The translations under genes and the position numbers were made by a program. DNA of 64,000 bases from Candidatus Altimarinota bacterium (GTDB lineage Bacteria > Patescibacteriota > Gracilibacteria > UBA4473). Location of the stretch: assembly GCA_021734395.1 (NCBI GenBank), contig JAIPJB010000001.1, positions 232,219-296,218 of the forward strand. The letters are read 5' to 3'. The number at the start of each line of letters is the position of its first letter. The first letter of the stretch is position 1. Below are positions 8,401 through 15,700 of this stretch, one piece after another. A model generated the notes under the pieces. The model was not told the origin of the DNA, did not search any database, and saw only the letters and a list, made by a program, of their open reading frames with translations.

Positions 8401-9237
8401 CGCACTCCTGGAAAACCGGGGGTTATTGCTGAAATTACGGGAAAAGTGGCGATAAAGAAAGGAAAAAGCGATACCAAGATTGCGATCACCGCTGAAAAAG
8501 CAGAGGACGATGTTCATCATCTCGCACATAATTTTGAGCCCGACGTAAAAAAAGGAGACGAAATAAAAGAACGGCAAATTATTGCTCGTTCCACAGAAAG
8601 CAAACAAACTCTCAAGTCGCGATGTGCAGGAAAGGTAAAATCAGTTTCTTCTGATGAAATTGTGATTCATCAGCACGAAGCTCAAGAGAAAAAATACACT
8701 GTTTCTTCACGAGCTACGCTTCGAGTAAAACATGGCGATATGGTAGAGCGAGGACAGGCCTTGACAGCGGGGCACTTGGATTTGCGCCAGCTGATGGAGC
8801 TGACAACCGTCGAGAGGGTTCAGGAATATATTCTTTTCAGCGTTCAGCAGATTTATTCTTCCCAAGGGCAGGACATCAACGAGAAACACATTGAGATTAT
8901 CACTCGTCAGATGGTGAGCAAAGTTCGTATCTTGGAATCAGGGGGGAGTGATTGGCTCCCAGGAGAAATCAAGGATTTTGTAGAGTATGAGAAAAAGAAC
9001 AAAGAACTGGCCCAGAAGAAAAAGCGACCAATAAAGATCGAACGACTCCTTCTTGGTCTCACAAGAGTTGCTCTGTGGACGGATTCATGGTTATCGGCAG
9101 CGTCATTCCAAGAAACAACACGTGTTTTGGTGGAGGCAGCGACAACGCGGAAAATAGATAAACTTGACGGGTTAAAAGAAAACGTTATCATCGGCCGGCT
9201 TATCCCGGCTGGAACAGGCATAAAAAGGGATTGGTAA
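5413..9237 (+). CDS. rpoC: RNA polymerase beta' subunit
   Basis: A full-length 1,274-residue beta' subunit. The N-terminal zinc finger has CACGKYKR and CEKCGVEV (about 63-85). The catalytic magnesium site is [16 protein letters not shown] with aspartates at 528, 530 and 532. The second zinc site is near 918-930 ([11 protein letters not shown]), followed by [13 protein letters not shown] of the trigger region. A charged coiled-coil segment fills about 150-220. The usual upstream partner rpoB is absent: the preceding gene is an unrelated nucleotidyltransferase 387 bases away, and rpoC has its own promoter and leader. rpsL and rpsG follow. Confidence 0.98.
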   Translation: MADPKHIRKLKDFNAIALSIASPEDILSWSHGEITKPETINYRTQKPERDGLFCERIFGPVKNWECACGKYKRIRYRGIVCEKCGVEVTRSIVRRERMGHIKLAVPVAHTWFLRSTPSKIGLLLDLPVKKLEQVVYFASYIVVSVDEKMREEELKKLEDEYKKMIEKIKEENSESLRAAKKAVKKGDMKEADLAKLEQELVEKIESVNENFKTAREELRMIEKAAVFTETEYRTISMKFGHVFRAGIGADAIREIVHSIDLKEFLKQMKEEYKNSSGQRQKKIVKRTKLAGSLLRSGIRPEWMVLTVIPVIPPDLRPMVQLDGGRFATSDLNDLYRRVINRNQRLKKLIQLGAPEIICRNEKRMLQEAVDILISNQVRNSRAGMNYVQKRKLKSLSDMLKGKQGRFRQNLLGKRVDYSGRSVIVVGPQLKLHECGLPKYITLELFKPFVISKLIEYELAYNVKSAEKIIRSSEKIVWDILEEIIQDKCVLLNRAPTLHRLGIQAFKPRLVEGKAIQVHPLVCTAFNADFDGDQMAVHLPLSVKAQKEAHEIMLSSQNLLKPSSGEPIVNPSQDMVLGCYFLTQQFEGKKGEGMSFGSEKEVKLAYDSGFIHLQAKIKVRTQKEGTLETTAGRIIFNEALPEEIAYQNQAFGKKQLSALLGQIYAEFGTKETAEAADKIKDLGFHYSTKSGISISVFDLHVPAKKDEIIEKANAIIEKINSQYRFGLITDEERYNHTIKIWSRVKTEITQEMVTGYDPQNDIFYQIDSGARGNWGQITQLSGMKGLVASPSGRTIELPIKSNLKEGFTILEYFIATHGGRKGKSDTALKTAEAGYLTRRLVDSVQDVVIREENCGSQRYKLVTRENSKKIGLEFEKRLLGRVVAEDVKAKGKTVFKRGEVIDEEKLMLVGEHQLEEVKVRSVMFCETIGGICQHCYGYDLGRNKIAENGTPVGIIAAQSIGEPGTQLTMRTFHMGGIATEEASITQGLTRVEELFEARTPGKPGVIAEITGKVAIKKGKSDTKIAITAEKAEDDVHHLAHNFEPDVKKGDEIKERQIIARSTESKQTLKSRCAGKVKSVSSDEIVIHQHEAQEKKYTVSSRATLRVKHGDMVERGQALTAGHLDLRQLMELTTVERVQEYILFSVQQIYSSQGQDINEKHIEIITRQMVSKVRILESGGSDWLPGEIKDFVEYEKKNKELAQKKKRPIKIERLLLGLTRVALWTDSWLSAASFQETTRVLVEAATTRKIDKLDGLKENVIIGRLIPAGTGIKRDW

Positions 9238-9257
9238 GCCTAAAAAAGACATTTTTC

Positions 9258-9671
9258 ATGCCCACAATTAACCAACTTATCCGCAAATCTCGAAAAGACA
9301 AGATTCGAAAATCGAAATCTCCGGCCTTGGGAAATATTTTGAATAGTTTGAAAAACAGACCCCGCAAGCTTTCTTGTCCTCAAAAGCGAGGAGTCTGTGT
9401 GAAAGTGACAACAATGACTCCCAAAAAACCAAACTCAGCGCTCCGAAAGATCGCCCGTGTTCGGTTGACCAATGGATACGAAGTGAATGCCTACATCATG
9501 GGGGAAGGACATAACCTCCAGGAGCACTCAGTTGTTCTTCTGCGGGGAGGGCGCGTCAAAGACCTCGTTGGAGTTCGATATCATATCGTTCGTGGAAGCT
9601 TGGACACGCAGGGGGTAACTGATCGAAAACAAGGTCGTTCCCGGTACGGAACGAAAAAACCGAAAAACTAA
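9258..9671 (+). CDS. rpsL: 30S ribosomal protein S12
   Basis: A 137-residue S12 starting at [13 protein letters not shown] (9258); upstream in-frame codons overlap the rpoC end and are not family-like. S12 sits at the decoding centre. [10 protein letters not shown] and the [18 protein letters not shown] block are intact. About ten extra residues between SKSPALG and KLSCPQKRG, plus the tail, account for the excess over the usual 124. It lies 20 bases after rpoC. Confidence 0.97.
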   Translation: MPTINQLIRKSRKDKIRKSKSPALGNILNSLKNRPRKLSCPQKRGVCVKVTTMTPKKPNSALRKIARVRLTNGYEVNAYIMGEGHNLQEHSVVLLRGGRVKDLVGVRYHIVRGSLDTQGVTDRKQGRSRYGTKKPKN

Positions 9672-9683
9672 TCATTTTTTTTG

Positions 9684-10283
9684 ATGGCAAAAACAAAAGC
9701 AGCGGCAGAGGAAGCCGCCTCTCAAAACTCCTCCCCGGCAACACAAGAAAAAAAAGAGAAACAAGAAGTTTCTCCTGAAAAGAACCCAAAGGAAAAAGCC
9801 TCGATCAAGGGCGGTGGAGGAAAAACGGAAAAAAAGGTAAAATACACGAATCCTTTTTCTCATACTGATCCTCTGCAAAAAAAGTTTATCAATTCGTTGA
9901 TGAAAAAAGGAAAGAAAACAGTGGCCCAAAATATCCTCAGAGAGGCGTTTGACGAATTGGCGAGACTCGGCGAGAATGAGCCACGGAAAACATTTGAGGC
10001 AGCACTACAGAACGCTTCCCCTAGTATGAATGTTCAACCAAAGCGTATTGGTGGGGCAATCTACCAGATTCCTGTTGAAGTGCCTTCTAAGCGACAACAA
10101 AGTTTGGCAATTCGCTGGATTTTGCAGGGCGCCCGAGGAAGAAAAGGAAGACCAATGCATAAGCGTTTGGCTCAGGAACTCATGGACGCGGCAAATGAAA
10201 CCGGTCACGCCGTGACCAAGAAAAATGATGCCCACCGAATGGCTCAGTCTAATAAAGCCTTCGCACACTTGGCACGCTACTAA
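9684..10283 (+). CDS. rpsG: 30S ribosomal protein S7 with charged N-terminal extension
   Basis: A 199-residue S7. The conserved core (PLQKKFINSLMKKGKKTVAQ to the C-terminal AHRMAQSNKAFAHLARY) begins near residue 55. The first 50 residues are a low-complexity Lys/Glu/Ala/Ser extension not found in the usual 156-residue protein. S7 organises the head of the 30S subunit and binds mRNA at the E site. ATG 9684 is 12 bases after rpsL; the TTG just before it is ignored. fusA and tuf, normally next in the str operon, are missing: the following gene is convergent and its stop overlaps this one by four bases. Confidence 0.95.
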   Translation: MAKTKAAAEEAASQNSSPATQEKKEKQEVSPEKNPKEKASIKGGGGKTEKKVKYTNPFSHTDPLQKKFINSLMKKGKKTVAQNILREAFDELARLGENEPRKTFEAALQNASPSMNVQPKRIGGAIYQIPVEVPSKRQQSLAIRWILQGARGRKGRPMHKRLAQELMDAANETGHAVTKKNDAHRMAQSNKAFAHLARY

Positions 10284-10474
10284 GCGTCTTTTAATTCGAG
10301 TTCGAGCTGATGGAGTGATTCCTCCTCTTTTTTCTCTTCGCTTGATTCTGCTTTTTGGAGAGCTTGCTTTTTTATATTCTCCAGCTTTTGGACAAATTGA
10401 GCGTGTGCTTCAGAGAGTTGGCTTTCAAACTCTTCGATAATTTGTATCGCGGACGATGTTTTTTTATCAGGCAT
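10280..10474 (-). CDS. Small coiled-coil protein, unknown
   Basis: A 64-residue highly charged protein, predicted helical throughout (EEFESQLSEAHAQFVQK, then EEKKEEESLHQLELELK). Its start overlaps the end of the 681-residue coiled-coil gene upstream by eight bases, so the pair is probably translationally coupled and the products may interact. No family is recognised. Confidence 0.6.
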   Translation of the reverse strand: MPDKKTSSAIQIIEEFESQLSEAHAQFVQKLENIKKQALQKAESSEEKKEEESLHQLELELKDA

Positions 10475-12512
10475 GGGTTTCGTTGTTTCTATCGAGTGTT
10501 TTTGAAAATTGATTTATTTTTTCGAGCGACTCTTTCAGAATAGAAAGATTTTTTTCTAAATCCTCAATAGTCAGATCGGCAACTGCTAAATCTTCAGGAT
10601 TAATAGATATTAATCCTTTCTCCTTTTCTTCGGTTGATCGCTCCTCTTTTGTTCTTTTGCGTTCTAAGTATTCTTCAGCATTTTTTATCATTTCGGCCGG
10701 CGTGATACTTCCGGAGAAAGAAGAAGGCTTGAGAGACCCTTTTTGTACGGCTTTCGCAAACAAAACCTCGTTCTTCCCTGTATTCATCGAAACAATAAAC
10801 GCCTCTTCCCCTGAATTTATTCCAAAGCGATATTCGTCTCCGACTTTATAGAGATCGGTGCTTATCTCTACCCCGGAAATACCATGCTTCTTGGCGACCC
10901 CTTCGAGTTGATCTTGGAGTTTGGTAACCGAAAGACCCTCTTTTTCGGTTTCAAGATTCTCAGTTTTTACCAGTTGTTTTTCTTGTTTGTTGTAGCCGAG
11001 GACATCGACTGATTTTTGATCCCATTGCGTGATATAGTCATGATTGAATTTTGAAACCCACTCTCGATGTTCCGAGGCGTCTATACTTCCCCCTTGTAAT
11101 TTGAATAGACTCAGCGCGGAATGGGGACCAAAATTCCCATCGGGTTGAGAGCCGATGAGCTCCTGTATCTTTCGAATATTTTCTTCGGTATTTTCTACGT
11201 CGATCATTTCGGTTATTTTTTGGTTCCATTCGGCCTGATTATATTTCTGAGGATCAAAACCTTCTTTTATCGAATCCGGTTTTACTTTGGATTCTACCAA
11301 CTTATAGATTTCTTCGGCGGATTTTTCTCTGAGAAGTTCTTGACTTTGAGGCTTTTCGGTTTCTGTCTTATTGGCAACTTCGGGGCCTGTTTTTTCGGGG
11401 GCGCCAATTTCAACGCTTCCCTCCATTTTATCATACATTTCGTGAAGATTCTTGATCGAAAGAGCGTCATTGATTTGGTCTTTTAATTCCACTAAATCCT
11501 TCGGGCTTGAGTCTTTGAACAGATCTTGATGTTCCGGCTTGAGAGCCTGAATCAATGTGTCATCAGCGGCAAAGAATTCATCAGGTGATTCGTTTTGCAG
11601 AAAAGAAAGGGTTTCTTGATAGTTTCTTGGAAGGCCATTTTCGTATTTTTTTATTTGCTCGTTGAGCGCTTTCATATTTACGTCTCCATCCGCATCGCGA
11701 ATGTTGGATATATTTTGAATATCTTGAATATATCGAGGATCGGCCTTGTTTTGATATGCTTCCCAGAGGTTTCGACGTTGTTCTTGTATCTGCTCTTGAT
11801 TTACAGAATTTTGGAGTTTTTCGGTCAGTCCCTGGAAAGTTTCTTTTTGGGCTTGAAAATTTTCATCTTCGCGATCTTTTTCAACGGCGGATTTGAGCTC
11901 TTTTGATTTTTCGGCCAATGTTTTTTGGAGATTCTCTAATTCTTTTTTTTCAAAAATATCACGGGGCTCTCCGAGTTCACTTATCCTGTCTTTCACTTCT
12001 TTCCAAGCGTTGTAGACTTCTTTTGTTTTGCTTCCTTCTGGGGCATCGGCAATATCATCACTGCCAAAAACATTTTCATACCCCGCTAATTCGTCGTATT
12101 TATTCAGCGAAGCATCATTTTTTATATAGCCCTCGTCCTGGAGATCCTCCATTCTTTCGTAAAAGGTTTGTGTGGAGTCAGAAAGGGTTGTTTCATAATT
12201 TGTTACTAGTGTGTTTATTTCCCCTTCAACGTCTTTAGGGAGGTCGATGCCGACTTTTTGGAAAAAGTCCTTGAGATTGTTTTTGACAAAATTTACTCTC
12301 TCATGCCCTTCTTTTTTTTGTTTTTCCGCGAGTGAAGAAAACTCCTGCACGAGTTCATCGATTCCTTTTTCTCCTGAAAGTAAGGCCTCCTTCCATTCTT
12401 TCTGTTCTTCGGCAGTATTCACAGGATGTTCGTCAGGAGTCTCTGGATTTTGGAAGACAAAACGCCTTTTCCAGCACTGCGAAGGATTAAAATTATGAGC
12501 GAAAATCTTCAT
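10467..12512 (-). CDS. Large coiled-coil protein with a possible peptidoglycan-binding segment
   Basis: A 681-residue, strongly acidic and mostly helical protein of unknown function. Long heptad-like stretches cover about 40-370 and 620-680. Around 445-485, IRKIQELIGSQPDGNFGPHS resembles the peptidoglycan-binding type 1 repeat (hydrophobic-xx-Gly-x-x-x-G-x-F-G). I chose ATG 12512 (MKIFAHNF) because a canonical promoter lies directly upstream and an earlier in-frame start would overlap it. There is no signal peptide, so a cell-wall role is uncertain. It is followed by the 64-residue gene with an eight-base overlap. Confidence 0.6.
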   Translation of the reverse strand: MKIFAHNFNPSQCWKRRFVFQNPETPDEHPVNTAEEQKEWKEALLSGEKGIDELVQEFSSLAEKQKKEGHERVNFVKNNLKDFFQKVGIDLPKDVEGEINTLVTNYETTLSDSTQTFYERMEDLQDEGYIKNDASLNKYDELAGYENVFGSDDIADAPEGSKTKEVYNAWKEVKDRISELGEPRDIFEKKELENLQKTLAEKSKELKSAVEKDREDENFQAQKETFQGLTEKLQNSVNQEQIQEQRRNLWEAYQNKADPRYIQDIQNISNIRDADGDVNMKALNEQIKKYENGLPRNYQETLSFLQNESPDEFFAADDTLIQALKPEHQDLFKDSSPKDLVELKDQINDALSIKNLHEMYDKMEGSVEIGAPEKTGPEVANKTETEKPQSQELLREKSAEEIYKLVESKVKPDSIKEGFDPQKYNQAEWNQKITEMIDVENTEENIRKIQELIGSQPDGNFGPHSALSLFKLQGGSIDASEHREWVSKFNHDYITQWDQKSVDVLGYNKQEKQLVKTENLETEKEGLSVTKLQDQLEGVAKKHGISGVEISTDLYKVGDEYRFGINSGEEAFIVSMNTGKNEVLFAKAVQKGSLKPSSFSGSITPAEMIKNAEEYLERKRTKEERSTEEKEKGLISINPEDLAVADLTIEDLEKNLSILKESLEKINQFSKTLDRNNETHA

Positions 12513-12515
12513 CAA

Positions 12516-12563
12516 AAAGAGAATATATCTCTTTATTATATCACAAATACACCGAAAAAGCAA
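12516..12563 (-). promoter_or_regulatory. Promoter and palindrome before the coiled-coil gene
   Basis: On the minus strand TTGCTT (12563-12558), a 17-base spacer and TATAAT (12540-12535) with an extended TGA. A perfect inverted repeat AAAGAGA/TCTCTTT with a five-base centre (12534-12516) covers the expected transcription start, so it may be an operator rather than an RNA hairpin. Confidence 0.6.
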
Positions 12564-12566
12564 TAC

Positions 12567-13847
12567 CTAGACCGACTCAAAGCTTTCTGGAATCGGAAAT
12601 TTTTTGCAGAGTTCACGAATTTCTTCTCGGATCTTCTTTTTAGTAGATGTATCGTCTTTGTTTTGCATCGTTTGGATCATGAGTTCCGCTACTCGGGCAC
12701 ACTCTTGCTCGCCAAATCCGCGAGTGGTAATGGCGGGAGTGCCGAAACGAATACCAGAAGGATCCAGTGGTGGACGAGGATCATCGGCAATAGCATTCAT
12801 ATTGAGTGTCATTCCTACTTCATCCAGGACGGTTTGCGCTTCTTTTCCGGTAATACCAAGTGACCCGTAAACATCGGCAAGAATTAAATGATTGTCGGTT
12901 CCTCCCCCAATCATTCGAACTTTTTTTTCGGCAAAGAGGCTCTCCATTGCTTTGGCATTTTTGAGAATCTGTTGTGCATACTTTTTGAATCCAGGGTTTA
13001 GGGCTTCTCCGAAGGCGACCGCTTTGGCGGCAATAGAGGCCATGTGAGGTCCCCCCTGAAAGCCAGGGAAAACAGACTTATTTATCTTTTTTGCGATTTC
13101 TTCACTTTCTCGAGTCAGGATCATCCCGCCTCGCGGACCACGAAGAGTTTTGTGTGTGGTCGTTGTGATCACATCAAATCCGTCATCAAAAGGATTGCGT
13201 ACGGCTTTTCCGGCAATGAGTCCCGCAATGTGAGCCATGTCGGCAACCGTTATTGCGCCTACTTCACGTGCGATTTCGACAAATTTTTTGTAGTCTAGCT
13301 CTCGAGAGTAGGCCGAAAATCCAGCGAGAATAATTTTTGGTTTTTCTCGGAGTGCAGTTTCTCTGAGTTGGTCATAATCAATCTCCCCGGTGTCGGGATC
13401 CTTCATTTTGTAGCGCACAAAGTTGAAAATTTTTGCCAAATGAGTCACGGGATGTCCATGAGTCAGATGTCCTCCATGAGAGAGATCCATTCCCAAAATT
13501 GTATCTCCTGGTTCACAGAGTGCGAAATACATCGCGACATTGGCAGGAGCTCCCGAAAGGGGCTGGACGTTGGCGAATTTACAATTGAAGAGTTTACATG
13601 CTCGCTCAATGGCAATTCGTTCGACTTGATCGGTAAAATCTTGACCACCATAGTAGCGGCGACCGGGATATCCTTCGGAATATTTATTGGTGAAGACTGA
13701 TCCATTGGCCTCGAGTACCGCACGAGAAACATAGTTTTCAGAAGGAATAAGTTCTAAGCCTTCTTCTTCGCGTTTTTCTTCGCCGCGGATGGCTTTGGAA
13801 ATTTGAGGATCTACTTTTTCGAGAAACGGAATATTTTGATGTGTCAT
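12567..13847 (-). CDS. glyA: Serine hydroxymethyltransferase
   Basis: A 426-residue PLP enzyme that converts serine and tetrahydrofolate to glycine and methylene-tetrahydrofolate, the one-carbon donor used by ThyA. The PLP lysine is in TTTTHKTLRGPRGG; EGYPGRRYYGGQ and SGAPANVAMYF are also typical. I place the start at MTHQNIPFLEKVDPQ (13847), where TATAAT (13862-13857) lies nine bases upstream; the earlier in-frame ATG adds a non-conserved tail that crosses this box. It stands alone on its transcript as far as can be seen. Confidence 0.96.
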   Translation of the reverse strand: MTHQNIPFLEKVDPQISKAIRGEEKREEEGLELIPSENYVSRAVLEANGSVFTNKYSEGYPGRRYYGGQDFTDQVERIAIERACKLFNCKFANVQPLSGAPANVAMYFALCEPGDTILGMDLSHGGHLTHGHPVTHLAKIFNFVRYKMKDPDTGEIDYDQLRETALREKPKIILAGFSAYSRELDYKKFVEIAREVGAITVADMAHIAGLIAGKAVRNPFDDGFDVITTTTHKTLRGPRGGMILTRESEEIAKKINKSVFPGFQGGPHMASIAAKAVAFGEALNPGFKKYAQQILKNAKAMESLFAEKKVRMIGGGTDNHLILADVYGSLGITGKEAQTVLDEVGMTLNMNAIADDPRPPLDPSGIRFGTPAITTRGFGEQECARVAELMIQTMQNKDDTSTKKKIREEIRELCKKFPIPESFESV

Positions 13848-14023
13848 GGCAAGAAAATTATAAAAGAAAAAAAGCCTGCGTACAGACTGAATATTATTCG
13901 TTGGATTCGAAATATCATATCTCCTTGCGACCTTTGCCGACAGGGCGTCGACGCTTGAGGACAAAGAAAGCAGAACAAGAAATCATTTGCAAAACAATAA
14001 TAGAGTATTTTTGCTTTCTTCCC

Positions 14024-14063
14024 AAAAAAAATCCTCTTGGTCTTTGTGTTCAGACCAAGAGGA
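14024..14063 (-). terminator. Intrinsic terminator after the 80-residue gene
   Basis: A perfect 12-bp stem TCCTCTTGGTCT/AGACCAAGAGGA with an eight-base loop, followed on the minus strand by eight T. Confidence 0.9.
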
Positions 14064-14071
14064 CAAAAGGT

Positions 14072-14314
14072 TTACCAAGCACCTCCCAAAATTGGCTGAA
14101 AAGCGGGATCATTTTTTCGACTCAGAGCAATATTGGTGATTCGTTTTTCAAAATCATTTAGGGTTGCTATCTTTTTCTTTATTCCTGTCGAATAAAAAAC
14201 AGAAGCAGGAATATCAGAATTTTCAAAAAGTTCGAGAAGAAAATTTTCGGAAATATGAAACTTGTTTTTCAGAATTGTTTTTTGTTTGCGCGAAAGCATT
14301 TTGTTGGTATTCAT
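14072..14314 (-). CDS. Small protein of unknown function behind a Trp-rich leader
   Basis: An 80-residue basic protein, no family recognised. It is one of the few genes here with a real Shine-Dalgarno: GGAG six bases before ATG 14314, which decides the start. The C-terminus ends in PILGGAW. It follows a Trp-rich 23-residue ORF and an intrinsic terminator, and is closed by a strong terminator. That arrangement suggests attenuation control or a small-peptide system, but the function is unknown. Confidence 0.6.
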   Translation of the reverse strand: MNTNKMLSRKQKTILKNKFHISENFLLELFENSDIPASVFYSTGIKKKIATLNDFEKRITNIALSRKNDPAFQPILGGAW

Positions 14315-14411
14315 AGAAAACTCCTTTTTGATAAAGTTAAAAATTAATTGAAAGGTGCTGGATACGAAAAAGAACGATATTTCGACAATCCATTTGGATA
14401 TCGAAATATAC

Positions 14412-14433
14412 AAAAATCCGGCCTAGAGGCCGG
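14412..14433 (-). terminator. Terminator between Trp-rich ORF and 80-residue gene
   Basis: CCGGCC/GGCCGG stem with a TCTA loop and five T on the minus strand. It lies 31 bases after the leader-peptide stop and about 100 bases before the next start, the classic place of an attenuator. Confidence 0.7.
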
Positions 14434-14464
14434 AAGCAAGTATTCAGATTCTTTGATTTTAGAA

Positions 14465-14536
14465 CTAAATACTCACAGCGACCTCTCCGCCGGACGGAGT
14501 CCACCACCAATTCAGGGTCGCGAGTGAATAATTCAT
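14465..14536 (-). CDS. Trp-rich leader peptide candidate
   Basis: A 23-codon ORF beginning MNYSLATL and containing three consecutive Trp codons in NWWWTPSGG. Its ATG lies seven bases after a good -10 box, so the transcript would be leaderless. Downstream come a weak AGTATT/AATACT pairing region and an intrinsic terminator before the 80-residue gene. Tandem Trp codons plus a terminator are the hallmark of trp-type ribosome-mediated attenuation. No trp biosynthetic gene is nearby, so what is being regulated is unclear. Confidence 0.55.
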   Translation of the reverse strand: MNYSLATLNWWWTPSGGEVAVSI

Positions 14537-14540
14537 CAAA
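14465..14540 (-). other. Nested stem over the Trp codons
   Basis: GCGACC and GGTCGC pair around a CTCCG/CGGAG hairpin, all within the leader-peptide ORF. A ribosome stalled on the Trp codons would open the outer stem. Confidence 0.4.
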
Positions 14541-14543
14541 ATA

Positions 14544-14571
14544 AAAATACCCACCTTTTTCTTTCTGTCAA
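14544..14571 (-). promoter_or_regulatory. Promoter of the Trp-rich leader
   Basis: TTGACA (14571-14566; it contains the TGA stop of the upstream HTH gene), 16-base spacer, TATTTT (14549-14544). Confidence 0.6.
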
Positions 14572-14963
14572 TTTCTGGAGGAGCTAAGTTCGATAGAAAG
14601 CTCTCTAAAAATATTTAAATTTTCAAGAGCCTTTTCATATTGCCCGATTTTATCAAGATCTGTTTTTTTCTCCTCAATAATTTTTTCGATCTCATCACAA
14701 ATAATTTCGTATTCTCTCATGGAAAAGGGTCTGAAGAAATTGAATCCAGCAGAGAAATTTTTATTATGAATATCTGTCTTTTTCGCAAGATCAGAGTGAG
14801 TAATTTGTAATTGCTGAAGAAGGATTTTTATTGTAAGTCCTGCTTTCTTCTTTTTTTCGTCTAAATTTTCTACAATATTTTTGTGGCACGAGATTATTTT
14901 ATTTGAAGATTGTTCATTATTGATATCACTTTCCAACGCCTTTGTGTTCTCTGGAATGTTCAT
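14568..14963 (-). CDS. Small protein with XRE-like helix-turn-helix
   Basis: A 131-residue cytoplasmic protein. Residues 40-75 (KAGLTIKILLQQLQITHSDL, then AKKTDIHNKNFSAG) read as a Cro/XRE-type helix-turn-helix; the remainder is charged and helical (IICDEIEKIIEEKK). It is probably a DNA-binding regulator, perhaps of the adjacent leader-peptide unit, but I could not assign a family. A canonical promoter precedes it. Confidence 0.55.
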   Translation of the reverse strand: MNIPENTKALESDINNEQSSNKIISCHKNIVENLDEKKKKAGLTIKILLQQLQITHSDLAKKTDIHNKNFSAGFNFFRPFSMREYEIICDEIEKIIEEKKTDLDKIGQYEKALENLNIFRELSIELSSSRN

Positions 14964-14988
14964 TTTTTAGAGGGGGCATCAGAATTTA

Positions 14989-15017
14989 TTTATAAATTGT
15001 GTTTTTTATTTTGTCAA
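14989..15017 (-). promoter_or_regulatory. Promoter of the HTH gene
   Basis: TTGACA (15017-15012), 17-base spacer, TATAAA (14994-14989) on the minus strand. Confidence 0.7.
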
Positions 15018-15039
15018 AATTATTACACTGCTTCCCGTT

Positions 15040-15639
15040 ATGTCTCCCCGAAGAATTCGTCCTCACGTGAACCCCCTTTCAATCACCAAAGAGTATTCGT
15101 TTGAGGGCTTTCAGAATTCAGCCCCCATCCTTGTAGATGTGGGAGCCTGTAAAGGAGAATTCGCAGAAGAATTCATTCGCCAGTTTCCCGAAAAAAATTT
15201 TGTATTATTTGAGATTCGCGTCCCTCTCGCTCAAAAATTAAAAGAAAAATTTGCTGGCAATAAGAACGTTGTTGTTTTTGATGGAGATGCGGGGCGCAAT
15301 TTTGAATCTATTTTACGTCCTTCTGTGGAGCGAGGGAGAAAACTCGAAACGGTCTTTATAAATTTCCCCGATCCGTGGTTTAAGGAGCGGCACAAAAAAC
15401 GACGATTTCTCAATAAAAATTTTTTAAATTCTTGTGCTGAATGGATAATGCCAGAAACAAAATTTATATTTCAGACTGATCAAGAATTTTTGTTCTTGGA
15501 AACATTAGAGCTGGTGCGCGAGTCGGCATTTTCTCAGGTTGAGTTTTTTGACGAACCGCCCTTTGGGATTTCTACTGATTGGGAACAGGCAAAATTACGT
15601 GAGGGAGAAAAAATTTGGCGGATGAAATTTTATAAATAG
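15040..15639 (+). CDS. trmB: tRNA (guanine-N7-)-methyltransferase
   Basis: A 199-residue TrmB that methylates G46 in the tRNA variable loop using S-adenosylmethionine. The SAM-binding VDVGACKGEFAEEF (about 32-45), the family motif NFPDPWFKERHKKRRFLN (about 108-125) and the C-terminal STDWEQAK are clear. The stop codon lies inside a copy of the hairpin repeat (15638-15669). A TACACT box lies ten bases before ATG 15040, again with no Shine-Dalgarno. Confidence 0.92.
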   Translation: MSPRRIRPHVNPLSITKEYSFEGFQNSAPILVDVGACKGEFAEEFIRQFPEKNFVLFEIRVPLAQKLKEKFAGNKNVVVFDGDAGRNFESILRPSVERGRKLETVFINFPDPWFKERHKKRRFLNKNFLNSCAEWIMPETKFIFQTDQEFLFLETLELVRESAFSQVEFFDEPPFGISTDWEQAKLREGEKIWRMKFYK

Positions 15640-15669
15640 GATTCGTATCCTCTAGAAGATACGAATCCT
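15638..15669. repeat. Lone hairpin repeat, acts as bidirectional terminator-like stem
   Basis: AGGATTCGTATC pairs with GATACGAATCCT around an eight-base loop. The arms are those of the family clustered at 55-59 kb but in swapped order. It begins within the trmB stop codon and separates convergent trmB and rny. Confidence 0.85.
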
Positions 15670-15700
15670 AAATGCACTTAATGCAAGATTGTTGCAAAAA

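Noticed and set aside
7927..8607. 226-codon antisense ORF in rpoC
   Set aside because: It is antisense to a highly conserved gene and has no family features.
15040..15104. Second short frame over the trmB start
   Set aside because: It is out of frame with trmB and contains no conserved residues.
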